Shown here piece by piece: positions 8,788-16,273 of a DNA stretch of 64,000 bases. The notes beneath the pieces were generated by a model. That model was not told the origin of the DNA. It did no database searches and saw nothing but the letters and a program-made list of their open reading frames with translations. Positions within the stretch are counted from its first letter, which is position 1. Each line of letters opens with the position of its first letter. The position numbers and the translations under genes are program-made. Source of the stretch: Nocardioides sp. BP30 (GTDB taxonomy: Bacteria; Actinomycetota; Actinomycetes; Propionibacteriales; Nocardioidaceae); NCBI RefSeq assembly GCF_029873215.1, contig NZ_CP123620.1:1116001-1180000 (forward strand), read 5' to 3'.

Positions 8788-9382
8788 GGACGAGCACTAC
8801 TTCTCCGCGGACCCGAGCGTGGCCTTCGAGCGGATCCCGCTCGAGGCATCGGTCTGGGGCACCACCCTGCGGCTGACCAGCGGTTCGGGCGTCTTCGCCA
8901 AGGGCCGCCTCGACGTCGGTACGGCGATCCTGTTCCGGGAGACGGAGCCGCCGGCGCCCGGTCGCATCCTCGACCTGGGGTGCGGCTACGGCGTGATCGG
9001 GTTGGCCGTCGCTGCGCTGGTCCCGGGTGCCGAGGTGACGGCCGTCGACGTCAACGAGCGCGCGGTGCTGCTGGCGAACGAGAACGCCGCGTCGCTGGGG
9101 GTGAGCGAGCGCTACCGCGCCGCGACGCCGGGCGACGTCGACCCGCTGGCCACGTACGACGAGATCTGGAGCAACCCGCCGATCAGGATCGGCAAGGAAG
9201 CGCTGCACGAGTTGCTGCTGACCTGGCTGCCGCGACTACGCCGCGGGGGACGGGCGGTGATGGTGGTCGGCAAGAACCTCGGCGCCGACAGCCTGCAGCG
9301 CTGGCTGGGTGAGCAGGGGTACCCGACGACGCGGCTGGCCTCCGCCAAGGGCTTCCGCGTGTTGGAGACGGTGCGGCCCTGA
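8780..9382 (+). CDS. RsmC-like class I SAM-dependent methyltransferase
   Basis: The 200-residue protein has an N-terminal HYFSADPSV segment and GVFAKGRLDVGT, then the SAM-binding GRILDLGCGYGVIGLAVA (residues about 60-78), the acidic end of strand 2 (VTAVDVNERA) and the catalytic-type NPPIRIGK. This is the small MTS-domain group related to rRNA guanine-N2 methyltransferases RsmC/RlmG, without the extra N-terminal domain. The GTG start lies inside the end of truA (8-base overlap), so translation is probably coupled. Whether it methylates rRNA in this organism is inference. Confidence 0.85.
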   Translation: MAEDEHYFSADPSVAFERIPLEASVWGTTLRLTSGSGVFAKGRLDVGTAILFRETEPPAPGRILDLGCGYGVIGLAVAALVPGAEVTAVDVNERAVLLANENAASLGVSERYRAATPGDVDPLATYDEIWSNPPIRIGKEALHELLLTWLPRLRRGGRAVMVVGKNLGADSLQRWLGEQGYPTTRLASAKGFRVLETVRP

Positions 9383-9392
9383 GAGGAGGAGG

Positions 9393-10697
9393 TCAGACGC
9401 GCTCGAGCGTGCTGTCCAGCCGCACCGGCAGCCGGTCGAGGCCGTAGACGATCGACAGGTCGCGGAAGCCGAGCTCGCCCGGGTCGTCGGTCGCCATCGC
9501 CAGGTGGGGGAAGCGCTTGGCCAGCGCGGTCAGCGCGGCGCGCAGCTCCATCCGGGCCAGCTCGGCGCCGACGCAGCGGTGCATGCCGTGGCCGAACGCG
9601 AAGTTCATCGTCGCGGTGTTGCGCAGATCGAACTGCTCGGGGTTGGGCATGACGTCGGGGTCGCGGTTGGCGCCGGCGAGCGAGACGATCACCACCGAGC
9701 CCTTGGTGACCTTCTGACCGAAGAGGTCGTGGTCCTCGCGCGCGAAGCGCGGGAAGGCGATCTGCACGGGGCACAGGTAGCGCAGCAGCTCATCGACCAC
9801 TGCGTCGACCTGCGCCTTGTCACCGGTGCGCAGGAGCTCGTAGATCTCCGGTCGCTGGAGCAGCACGTAGGTCCCCATCGACAGCATCGCCGCCGACGTC
9901 TCGTAGCCGCCCAGGAAGGCGCCGTCGGCCAGGCCGCCGAGCTCGAGGTCGCTGAACTCCTCGCCCTTCGTCCGGATGATCTCGCCGATCAGGCCGTCGC
10001 CGGGCTCGCTGCGCTGCCGGCGCACCGCCTCGATCAGGAACGTGCGGGTCTCCGCTGCCGCGCCGAAGGCACCGGCGCCACCCTCGGTGATGTCGAAGCG
10101 GGCGACGCCGAGCTCGTGGAACTCCTCGCGCACCTCCGTCGGGAGGCCGAGCAGCTCGCAGATCACCTGGAACGGGATCTCGAAGCCGAACGCGTCCACC
10201 AGGTCGACGACCGGACCCTCGGCCTCCATCCGGTCCAGCGCCTCGGTGACGATCCGCTCGATCGGCTCCTGGAGGCGCTGCAACCGCCGCATGGTGAACT
10301 CGGGCGTCAGCAGCCCGCGCAGCCGGGTGTGGTCCGGCGCGTCGGTCATGCCCAGACCGCCGATCTCCTCGGCCTCGGTGCGCGGTCGGGAGCCCAGCAG
10401 GTGGCGCATGTCGTTGCTGTAGGAGCGGGAGTCGGCGAGCACCTGCTTGGCGGCCTCGTGACCGGTCACCAGGAAGATGTCCAGGCCCAGGACGCTGCCC
10501 AGCACCGTCACCGGCTCCTTGGCGCGAGCCTCGGCCAGGGCGGGGACCGGGTCCACGCCGTCGCGGCGCAACGGGTAGGTGAGGTGCTCGGGGATCTTGC
10601 GCAGGGTGGTGATGTCGGGGACCACCGAGGTCTTGTTGCGCATCGCCCGGCGCAGGGCGAACGTGCGCACCCGGTCTCTCACCGATCTCAGAAGCAT
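9393..10697 (-). CDS. Cytochrome P450
   Basis: The 434-residue protein has the P450 landmarks: an I-helix segment FLGGYETSA, where the common AGxxT reads GGYET, an ExxR motif in DELLRYL, and the heme loop FGHGMHRCVG with the axial Cys at residue 375. The N-terminal DPVPALAEARAKEPV and the middle GMTDAPDHTRLRGLL are typical of soluble actinobacterial P450s. Redox partners are not encoded nearby. An alpha/beta hydrolase gene lies 86 bases upstream on the same strand, and two short perfect palindromes lie just before the ATG, suggesting a controlled promoter. The substrate is not predictable. Confidence 0.93.
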   Translation of the reverse strand: MLLRSVRDRVRTFALRRAMRNKTSVVPDITTLRKIPEHLTYPLRRDGVDPVPALAEARAKEPVTVLGSVLGLDIFLVTGHEAAKQVLADSRSYSNDMRHLLGSRPRTEAEEIGGLGMTDAPDHTRLRGLLTPEFTMRRLQRLQEPIERIVTEALDRMEAEGPVVDLVDAFGFEIPFQVICELLGLPTEVREEFHELGVARFDITEGGAGAFGAAAETRTFLIEAVRRQRSEPGDGLIGEIIRTKGEEFSDLELGGLADGAFLGGYETSAAMLSMGTYVLLQRPEIYELLRTGDKAQVDAVVDELLRYLCPVQIAFPRFAREDHDLFGQKVTKGSVVIVSLAGANRDPDVMPNPEQFDLRNTATMNFAFGHGMHRCVGAELARMELRAALTALAKRFPHLAMATDDPGELGFRDLSIVYGLDRLPVRLDSTLERV

Positions 10698-10732
10698 GAC
10701 ACTAGTGTCGCTTGTATCGACCGGATATATCC
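10698..10732 (-). promoter_or_regulatory. Paired palindromes upstream of the P450 gene
   Basis: A perfect 12-base palindrome (10698-10709, centre CTAG) abuts the P450 start codon and a perfect 10-base palindrome (10723-10732, centre ATAT) lies 13 bases further upstream. Their position and AT-rich centres fit an operator for a TetR- or GntR-type repressor, but no regulator gene is adjacent. Confidence 0.45.
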
Positions 10733-10783
10733 ATGCGGGGTTGCCTCGTGTCGCACCCGGACCTCCTCACCGCACCCTCCAGG

Positions 10784-11707
10784 TCACCGGTGGAGCAGGT
10801 CGGAGAAGAGGGCGAACGTCTGGGTCACGGCGTCCTGCGCGGCCTTGGAGTGCCGCCCCATGTCGACGAAGCCGTGGATGAGACTGTCGAACCGGCGCAC
10901 CGTCACGGCCACGCCGGCCGCCTCGAGCGCGGCGGCGTACGCCAGGCCCTCGTCGCGTAGCGGGTCGAAGCCGGCCACCACCACGACCGCGGGCGGTGCT
11001 CCGTCGAGCTCGCCGTACAGCGGGGAGAGGGCGGGATCGGTCGGGTCGGTGACGGTGCCGGCGTATTGCTCGAGGAACCACAGCATCGTCTTGGCGTCCA
11101 GGAAGTAGCCCTCGGCGTTCGCGACGCGCGAGGCGTACTCGCCGGGTACGTCGGTGGCGGGATAGATGAGCAGCTGGGCGCCGACGCGGTCACGGAACTC
11201 CTGGGCGAGGACCGCCGCGAGGTTGCCGCCGGCCGAGTCGCCGGCCACACCGAGCATCTGCGTGCCGCCCAGGTCGGCGAGGTGGTCGGCGATCCAGGTC
11301 GCCGCCGCGCGCGCGTCCTCGACGGCGGCGGGGAACGGGTGCTCGGGTGCGAGCCGGTAGTCGACCGAGACGACCACCGCGGCGCTCTGCTCGGCCAGTG
11401 TGCGGCAGGTCAGGTCGTGGGTGTCGAGGTCGCCGATCACCCAGCCGCCACCGTGGAAGAACGCGACGGTGGGCAGCGGTCCGTCGGCCTCGGGGCGGTA
11501 GACGCGGATCGGGATGTCGCCTGCCGGCCCCGGCACGGTGGAATCCTCCACCTGCGCCATCGGGGGCAGCAGCGACGGGTCGCGCAGGTCGACCGTGAGC
11601 GTCCGGAACCCGGCGCGCGCGTCGGCGGGGGTCTGCTCGGACATCGGCGGCGTGCCCGCGGCGGAGAGGAAGTCGAGGAGGGCGGCGAGCTCGGGATCCA
11701 GCGGCAT
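10784..11707 (-). CDS. Alpha/beta hydrolase, HSL (GDXG) family
   Basis: The 307-residue enzyme has the oxyanion-hole HGGG in FFHGGGWVIGDL (about residue 85), YRLAPEHPFPAAVED, the nucleophile motif GDSAGGN (about residue 160), the acid in AGFDPLRDEG and the His in LIHGFVDMG. These define the hormone-sensitive-lipase esterase family, which hydrolyses short to medium acyl esters. It is followed on the same strand by a P450 gene, so the two may share a catabolic or detoxification role (inference). The gene ends 86 bases before the P450 start. Confidence 0.92.
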   Translation of the reverse strand: MPLDPELAALLDFLSAAGTPPMSEQTPADARAGFRTLTVDLRDPSLLPPMAQVEDSTVPGPAGDIPIRVYRPEADGPLPTVAFFHGGGWVIGDLDTHDLTCRTLAEQSAAVVVSVDYRLAPEHPFPAAVEDARAAATWIADHLADLGGTQMLGVAGDSAGGNLAAVLAQEFRDRVGAQLLIYPATDVPGEYASRVANAEGYFLDAKTMLWFLEQYAGTVTDPTDPALSPLYGELDGAPPAVVVVAGFDPLRDEGLAYAAALEAAGVAVTVRRFDSLIHGFVDMGRHSKAAQDAVTQTFALFSDLLHR

Positions 11708-11750
11708 GTCGCCAAGTTACCAGCGAGTTCGGGAGGCGTCCGGCGAGACG

Positions 11751-11790
11751 TCCGCCGAGCTTGTCGAGGCGTCTCGACGGGCTCGGCGGA
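11751..11790. repeat. REP-like palindromic element, copy 1
   Basis: These 40 bases are almost self-complementary (three mismatched pairs, no loop), with the core GCCGAGC...GTCGAG. The same core occurs as 19-base arms at 34452-34495. It lies in the gap between the hydrolase start and the end of the SRPBCC gene. Translated, the element gives a SAEPVET-like peptide. Confidence 0.75.
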
Positions 11791-11798
11791 CGAGGCGA

Positions 11799-12770
11799 TC
11801 AGGCGGCCGTGAGCACCTGCGACTCCAGCCGCTGGTAGCTGGCCTCCATCCCGTCGGTCATGCCGGTGGCGAGCACGCTGTCGCGGACCTCGGCATCGGG
11901 GTAGGTGATCACCAGGGAGAGCAGCGTGCCGCCCTCGACCGGCGTCAGGGTGAGCTCGTTGGTGCTGCCCGGGGCGTCGAGCCCGATCATCCGCTCGCTG
12001 GTGACCGAGCGGTACGGCGCGACACTCTCCAGCAGCTCGCCCTCGAACCCGAACCGGTCCGAGCCCTTCTCCCACTCGTAGCGGTAGCTCTCGCCGACGC
12101 GGTCCGCGACCCGGCACACCGGCATCGTCCAGCCGTCGGGTCCCAGCAGCCACCGCTGCAGCAGCTCGGGCTCGTGGTGGGCGCGCCAGACCGCCTCGAC
12201 CGAACCGCTGATCACCCGGCTGATCCGCACCTGGGTGTCGCTGAGGACCTGGGTGCTGGTCGGCAGGTCGGCCGCGAAGGTGCGCAGGTCGGCCAGGACG
12301 CGGTCCATCTGGCCCATCGCCTCGCGCATGCCCTGCTCCATGCCCATCTCGACCAGCTGGGCGAGCTCCTCGGCGGTGTTGAAGTGGGTCGTGGTGGTCA
12401 CCCGCGAGCCGGCATCGGTCGGCTCGAAGGTGAAGACCATCCGCATCGAGGGCATCTCCCGGTTGGGCGCGCCACTCTCCAGCGCGAAGCCGTCCAGCAC
12501 CTCGAAGCCACGATGGGCCTCGACGCTGAGCCATTCCCAGTAGCCGCGGGAGACCTCTCCCTCCGGGCCGGTCATGGCGTAGTGCGACAGGCCTCCGGCG
12601 GCCGCGTCGTGGCGGGTGAAGCGGGCGGGATAGGTCGGAGGTCCCCAGAAGAGCTCCAACTGGCGGGGGTCGAGGTAGGCGTCCCAGAGCCGTTCGACGG
12701 GGGCGGGGAAGTCGGCGACGACGGTCATGGTCAACGCTGTCGGATCCTTGGTCACAGAGGTGACGGGCAT
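11799..12770 (-). CDS. Tandem SRPBCC (AHSA1-type) domain protein
   Basis: Two AHSA1-like START-fold domains are joined in one polypeptide of 323 residues. The first (about residues 1-165) has PAPVERLWDAYLDPRQLELFWGPP and the second (about 170-323) has SGSVEAVWRAHHEPELLQRWLLGPDGW; each has the C-terminal helix (MEQGMREAM, MTDGMEASY). Such domains bind hydrophobic ligands in a cavity; the ligand is unknown. ATG at 12770 is chosen because GAAAGG lies eight bases upstream, while the GTG at 12776 overlaps that site too closely. It is co-transcribed with the ArsR-type regulator just upstream, a pairing widespread in actinobacteria. Confidence 0.88.
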   Translation of the reverse strand: MPVTSVTKDPTALTMTVVADFPAPVERLWDAYLDPRQLELFWGPPTYPARFTRHDAAAGGLSHYAMTGPEGEVSRGYWEWLSVEAHRGFEVLDGFALESGAPNREMPSMRMVFTFEPTDAGSRVTTTTHFNTAEELAQLVEMGMEQGMREAMGQMDRVLADLRTFAADLPTSTQVLSDTQVRISRVISGSVEAVWRAHHEPELLQRWLLGPDGWTMPVCRVADRVGESYRYEWEKGSDRFGFEGELLESVAPYRSVTSERMIGLDAPGSTNELTLTPVEGGTLLSLVITYPDAEVRDSVLATGMTDGMEASYQRLESQVLTAA

Positions 12771-12772
12771 GA

Positions 12773-13120
12773 TCACTGCCTTTCGGGTTCGTCGGCGAGG
12801 AGCGCGTCGAGCCGTGCGACGCGGGCGCGCCAGATCTGTTCGTAGCGGTCGAGCAGCGCCCTGGCCTGCTCGATCGTCGCGGGGTTAGCGCGCACGACGC
12901 GTTCTCGGCCCTGCTGGTGCTTGGTCACCAGGGCGGCCCCCTCCAGGACGGCGACGTGCTTCTGCACGGCCGCGAAGGACATGTCGTACGCCGCGGCCAG
13001 CCGCGACACCGATGCCTCACCGGAGAGGGTGCGGCGGAGGATGTCGCGACGGGTCGCATCGGCGAGGGCCCGGAAGATCCGGTCCACCTCGTCTTCGCTC
13101 AGTTCGTGAAGTACAACCAT
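12773..13120 (-). CDS. ArsR-family transcriptional regulator
   Basis: The 115-residue protein is a winged-helix regulator: IFRALADATRRDILRRTLSGE, the recognition region ASVSRLAAAYDMSFAAVQKHVAVLEGAALV in two helices (no stretch of metal-binding Cys), and a C-terminal dimer helix. It resembles the group that controls adjacent SRPBCC genes. The start codon lies inside a perfect 20-base palindrome, and there is no Shine-Dalgarno sequence, so the mRNA is probably leaderless and autorepressed. Its promoter overlaps the end of the upstream histidine kinase gene. Confidence 0.9.
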   Translation of the reverse strand: MVVLHELSEDEVDRIFRALADATRRDILRRTLSGEASVSRLAAAYDMSFAAVQKHVAVLEGAALVTKHQQGRERVVRANPATIEQARALLDRYEQIWRARVARLDALLADEPERQ

Positions 13121-13130
13121 TTGGTTGTAC
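13111..13130 (-). promoter_or_regulatory. Perfect ArsR-type operator over the start codon
   Basis: Arms GTACAACCA (13111-13119) and TGGTTGTAC (13122-13130) are exact reverse complements with a two-base centre. The ATG of the regulator (13118-13120) is within it and the -10 box touches it, so binding would block the promoter and start site together. Confidence 0.8.
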
Positions 13131-13157
13131 GTTAGGCCGGCTCGGCGGAGCCGTCAA
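13129..13157 (-). promoter_or_regulatory. Promoter of the ArsR-SRPBCC operon (leaderless)
   Basis: Reading the minus strand, TTGACG (13157-13152) and TAACGT (13134-13129) are separated by exactly 17 bases, and the ATG begins eight bases after the -10 box, where transcription should start. The TAA of the -10 box is also the stop codon of the histidine kinase gene. Confidence 0.75.
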
Positions 13158-14877
13158 GGGGGCGGGGCCGAGCGCGGAGGTCGATGGTCACGGTCGTGCC
13201 CGCCCCGACCTCGCTGGTGGCCTCGACCGTGCCTCCGTGCGCCTCGACGATCTGCCGCACGATCGCCAGACCCAGTCCGCTGCCACCGGTGGCCCTGCTG
13301 CGCGAGGGATCGACCCGGCGGAAGCGATCGAAGATCAGGGGCAGCTCGGCGGCCGCGATGCCCTCGCCGGTGTCGACGACCCGGAGCGTCCCGGGGGCGC
13401 CGAGCACCAGCACGCGGCCGCCTCGAGGCGTGTGCCGGATCGCGTTGACGAGGAGGTTGCCCAGCGCTTGGCGCAGTCGCACGGGGTCGGCGTGGATCCT
13501 CGCCCCCGGCGAGGTCGAGGCAAGGAGCTCCACGCCTGCCGCATCGGCCGTCGCGCGGTGGGCATCGGCGACCTGGTCGCAGAAGGAGCCGAGGTCGATC
13601 GGCTCGGGGGAGAGTCGCAGCTCGCCGGCATCGCCCACCGACAGGTCGTGCAGATCCTCGACGAGCCGCTGCAGATGCGTGGTCTCCTCGTGCAGGCTCT
13701 CCAGGAGCCGCTCGTCGGGGACGGCGAGGCCGTCCTGAGCGGCCTCCAGCCACCCGCGGATGTTCGCCAGGGGGTTGCGCAGTTCGTGCGAGACGTCGCT
13801 GACCAGTCGGCGGCGGGCCTCCTCCAGCTGCTGGCGACGGTCGGCCATCCGGTTGAACGCGTGGGCCATCTGGCCGATCTCGTCGCGCCTGTGCTCCTCC
13901 ACCCGCACCAGCAGGTTGCCCTCGCCTGCCTCCTGGGCCGCAGCGGCGAGCCGGCGGACCGGTCGCACGACGTAGCCGGCGAGCAGCGCCGAGAGCAGGA
14001 GGGTCACCACCAGGACAGCGACGGCCAGCACGCCCACGCGGAGCCTGCCGGCGCCGGAGAGGCTCCAGGACACGTCGGCGCTGGGATCGCCCCCGCCGAT
14101 GAACAACAGCGCGCGCGGAGCGACGTACGGACGCAGCATCGCCCGGCGTGAGCTCTCCACGCAGCGGGCGACCCGGGCGTGCCGTCCGGGGTAGCCGACG
14201 ATGGCGGTGAAGTCGGTTCTGATGCCGATGACTGCCGGCACGCCGGCGCGTTCCACGCAGGCATCCACCCGCTGCTGGAGCTCCGCCCAGGACGTCCGGT
14301 CCTCGGTACTGCCGAACGGCCCCGTGACCCGCTCGTCGATGGCCGGCAGCGGTGGCACGGCGATCTCCAGGCAGCGCGTCGTGCGGCAGGCCGACGGCAC
14401 CGTCGCCACCGGGCCAGGGGTGGGCACGGGAGCGCCGCTCGCGGTGGTGGTCGCAGGGCTGCGCAGGGCGGTGTCGACCGCCAGCGCGTCCAGCGTCGCG
14501 CGGGCCTGGGAGACGGGCCGCGGCGTGGTCCCGCGGCCGGAGTCGAGGAGGACCCGACCGCTCTCGTCGGTGACCGTCACCCGCCTGCCCGACCGGTCGG
14601 CGAGGCGGTCGACCAGTCCGCTCGCACCCGTCCAGGAGCGGTGCGTCGCGGCGTAGCCGATCAGCGAGTCGTACGTCGTCGCGTCGGCGTGCAACGACTG
14701 CTGCTGCTCCTGGTGGACCGCCACCGCCGTCGAGCGGACGGTCGCCCAGGTCGCGGCGACCACGGCGACCAGGGCGACCACCGCTCCCAGCGCGAAGAGC
14801 CGCAGGAACAGGCTGTGGTGCCAGCGCACCCGATCCTCGAGCCGGGCGTCTCGGGCGCGCCGTCCCATGCCGCTCAC
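13132..14877 (-). CDS. Two-component sensor histidine kinase
   Basis: The 581-residue kinase has a membrane segment (LFLRLFALGAVVALVAVV, about residues 23-40), an extracytoplasmic domain of about 230 residues containing several cysteines, a second membrane segment, a HAMP linker (RPVRRLAAAAQEAGEG), the H box VSHELRNPL with phospho-acceptor His364, the N box GNLLVNAIRHTP, DTGEG, FDRFRRVD and GGSGLGLAIV. The GTG at 14877 overlaps the response-regulator stop as GTGA, fixing the start and implying coupling. It pairs with the OmpR-type regulator and likely controls the divergent lipoprotein-ABC exporter operon. Confidence 0.93.
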   Translation of the reverse strand: MSGMGRRARDARLEDRVRWHHSLFLRLFALGAVVALVAVVAATWATVRSTAVAVHQEQQQSLHADATTYDSLIGYAATHRSWTGASGLVDRLADRSGRRVTVTDESGRVLLDSGRGTTPRPVSQARATLDALAVDTALRSPATTTASGAPVPTPGPVATVPSACRTTRCLEIAVPPLPAIDERVTGPFGSTEDRTSWAELQQRVDACVERAGVPAVIGIRTDFTAIVGYPGRHARVARCVESSRRAMLRPYVAPRALLFIGGGDPSADVSWSLSGAGRLRVGVLAVAVLVVTLLLSALLAGYVVRPVRRLAAAAQEAGEGNLLVRVEEHRRDEIGQMAHAFNRMADRRQQLEEARRRLVSDVSHELRNPLANIRGWLEAAQDGLAVPDERLLESLHEETTHLQRLVEDLHDLSVGDAGELRLSPEPIDLGSFCDQVADAHRATADAAGVELLASTSPGARIHADPVRLRQALGNLLVNAIRHTPRGGRVLVLGAPGTLRVVDTGEGIAAAELPLIFDRFRRVDPSRSRATGGSGLGLAIVRQIVEAHGGTVEATSEVGAGTTVTIDLRARPRPLDGSAEPA

Positions 14878-15578
14878 GATGCTTCGGGTGCGGTGCCGAG
14901 GGTCGCCGGCAGGGCGTAGCCGACGCCGTAGACGGTCCGGACGATGGCCGGGTCGAGCTTCTTGCGCAGGTTGGCGACGTGGACGTCGATGGTGCGCCGC
15001 GAGACGTAGCGATCCACCCCGTGCAGGTGGCGCAGGAGTTGCTCGCGGCTGAAGACCCGGTCCGGCTCGCCGGCCAGCAGCTCGAGCAGGGCGAACTCGC
15101 CCGGCGTGCACTCCACCGACCGGCCACGGAACGACACCTCGTGGCTGGCCGGGCTCACGACGAGGTCACCGACGTGGAGCGTGCGGGGCGCACCGGCACC
15201 GCCGCCCACGGAGGCGCGGCGCAGCAGGGCGCGGGCCCGTGCCATCAGCTCGCGCGGGCTGTAGGGCTTGGTCAGGTAGTCGTCCGCGCCGAGGTCGAGG
15301 CCGAGCAGCAGATCCTCCTCGCTCGCGCGGGCGGTCAGCATGAGGATCGGCACGTCGGCGGTGGCGGGATCGGCGCGCAGCACCCGACAGACGTCGAGAC
15401 CGTCCATCGCGGGCATCATCACGTCCAGCACCACCAGGCCGACAGGCCCCCGTCGGACGCTCTCGACCGCCCGACGTCCGTCCTGCACCACCGTCACCGT
15501 GTGTCCCTCGGCCACGGCGTAGCGCCTGATCAGCTCCGCCTGCTTGGGATCGTCCTCGGCGACCAGGATCCGTGCCAC
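14874..15578 (-). CDS. OmpR/PhoB-family response regulator
   Basis: The 234-residue protein has a receiver domain with acidic pocket AEDD (residues 7-10), phospho-acceptor Asp52 in VVLDVMMPAMDG, Thr in MLTARAS and Lys in YLTKPYSPREL. A winged-helix output domain follows, with FALLELLAGEPDRVFSREQL and RRTIDVHVANLRKKL, ending in VYGVGYAL. It lies upstream of the histidine kinase with a 4-base overlap. The 80-base divergent gap contains a direct repeat that is a candidate binding site. Confidence 0.94.
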   Translation of the reverse strand: MARILVAEDDPKQAELIRRYAVAEGHTVTVVQDGRRAVESVRRGPVGLVVLDVMMPAMDGLDVCRVLRADPATADVPILMLTARASEEDLLLGLDLGADDYLTKPYSPRELMARARALLRRASVGGGAGAPRTLHVGDLVVSPASHEVSFRGRSVECTPGEFALLELLAGEPDRVFSREQLLRHLHGVDRYVSRRTIDVHVANLRKKLDPAIVRTVYGVGYALPATLGTAPEAS

Positions 15579-15620
15579 GGCAGCGAGTCTAGGAAGGCTG
15601 ACCGGCGCCGAACATCGTCC

Positions 15621-15642
15621 TGACGAGTTGCTGACAATCTGC
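15621..15642 (+). promoter_or_regulatory. 11-base direct repeat, candidate response-regulator site
   Basis: TGACGAGTTGC (15621-15631) and TGACAATCTGC (15632-15642) match at 8 of 11 positions with no gap, the geometry used by OmpR-family dimers. It lies just before a TAGCGT box (15646-15651) seven bases upstream of the lipoprotein ATG, so it would occupy the -35 region. The promoter appears to lack a good -35 box, consistent with activation. Confidence 0.5.
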
Positions 15643-15658
15643 TCCTAGCGTCCCCGGC

Positions 15659-16273
15659 ATGAGAACGACACTCCACCCGCTGATCGCCACCCTGCTGGTG
15701 GCGCCGGTCCTCGCCGCCTGTGGAAGCACCGGATCGCCTCACGTCGCCGCCCTGCCCGCGGGCGTCTCCTCCGGCACCACCACCTCAGAGTCGGCCGGAA
15801 CGGTTGAGCGGACCGGCACGAGCGACAGCGATGGTGCGGACGGCTCGCCGGGGCGCCCGCAGTTCCGGCTCGACGACACCGACGCCCGGCGCACGGCGTT
15901 GATCAACGCCTACAGCCAGTGCCTCATCGATCACGGCGCGACTCGGTTGACGGGGCGGGAGTCGTCGGCGCCGCAGATCGTGCCGGCCGGCGGCGACGGG
16001 GTGCCGTTCATCACCGTCGCCGACCCGGTGCCGACGGCTGCCAAGGCTGCCTGCGCGAGCAGGCTCCCGCTGATGCCGCCGCAGGTGGAGGCGGCGACCA
16101 ACCCGCACTTCCACGAGCAGTCCCTGGCTTACGTGGGGTGCCTGCGCAAGCACGGTGAGTGGGTCGAGCTGCTCAACAACCACGATCTGGACTGGACCTA
16201 CGCCGAGGGTCACCCCGTCCCCGAGGACAACGCCGCCATCGAGCAGGCCTGCCTGATGGAGGCGTTCAGCTGA
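15659..16273 (+). CDS. Exported lipoprotein of the ABC exporter operon
   Basis: The 204-residue protein has a lipoprotein signal peptide ending in LAAC (Cys20 would be lipidated), then a Ser/Thr/Gly-rich disordered linker to about residue 65, and a globular region with four further cysteines (SQCLIDHG, KAACASR, YVGCLRKH, EQACLMEAF), which could form two disulfides. No known domain was recognised. It starts the operon that continues with the peptidoglycan-binding adaptor, with overlapping stop and start (TGATG). A role in sensing or delivering the exporter's substrate is inference. Confidence 0.8.
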   Translation: MRTTLHPLIATLLVAPVLAACGSTGSPHVAALPAGVSSGTTTSESAGTVERTGTSDSDGADGSPGRPQFRLDDTDARRTALINAYSQCLIDHGATRLTGRESSAPQIVPAGGDGVPFITVADPVPTAAKAACASRLPLMPPQVEAATNPHFHEQSLAYVGCLRKHGEWVELLNNHDLDWTYAEGHPVPEDNAAIEQACLMEAFS

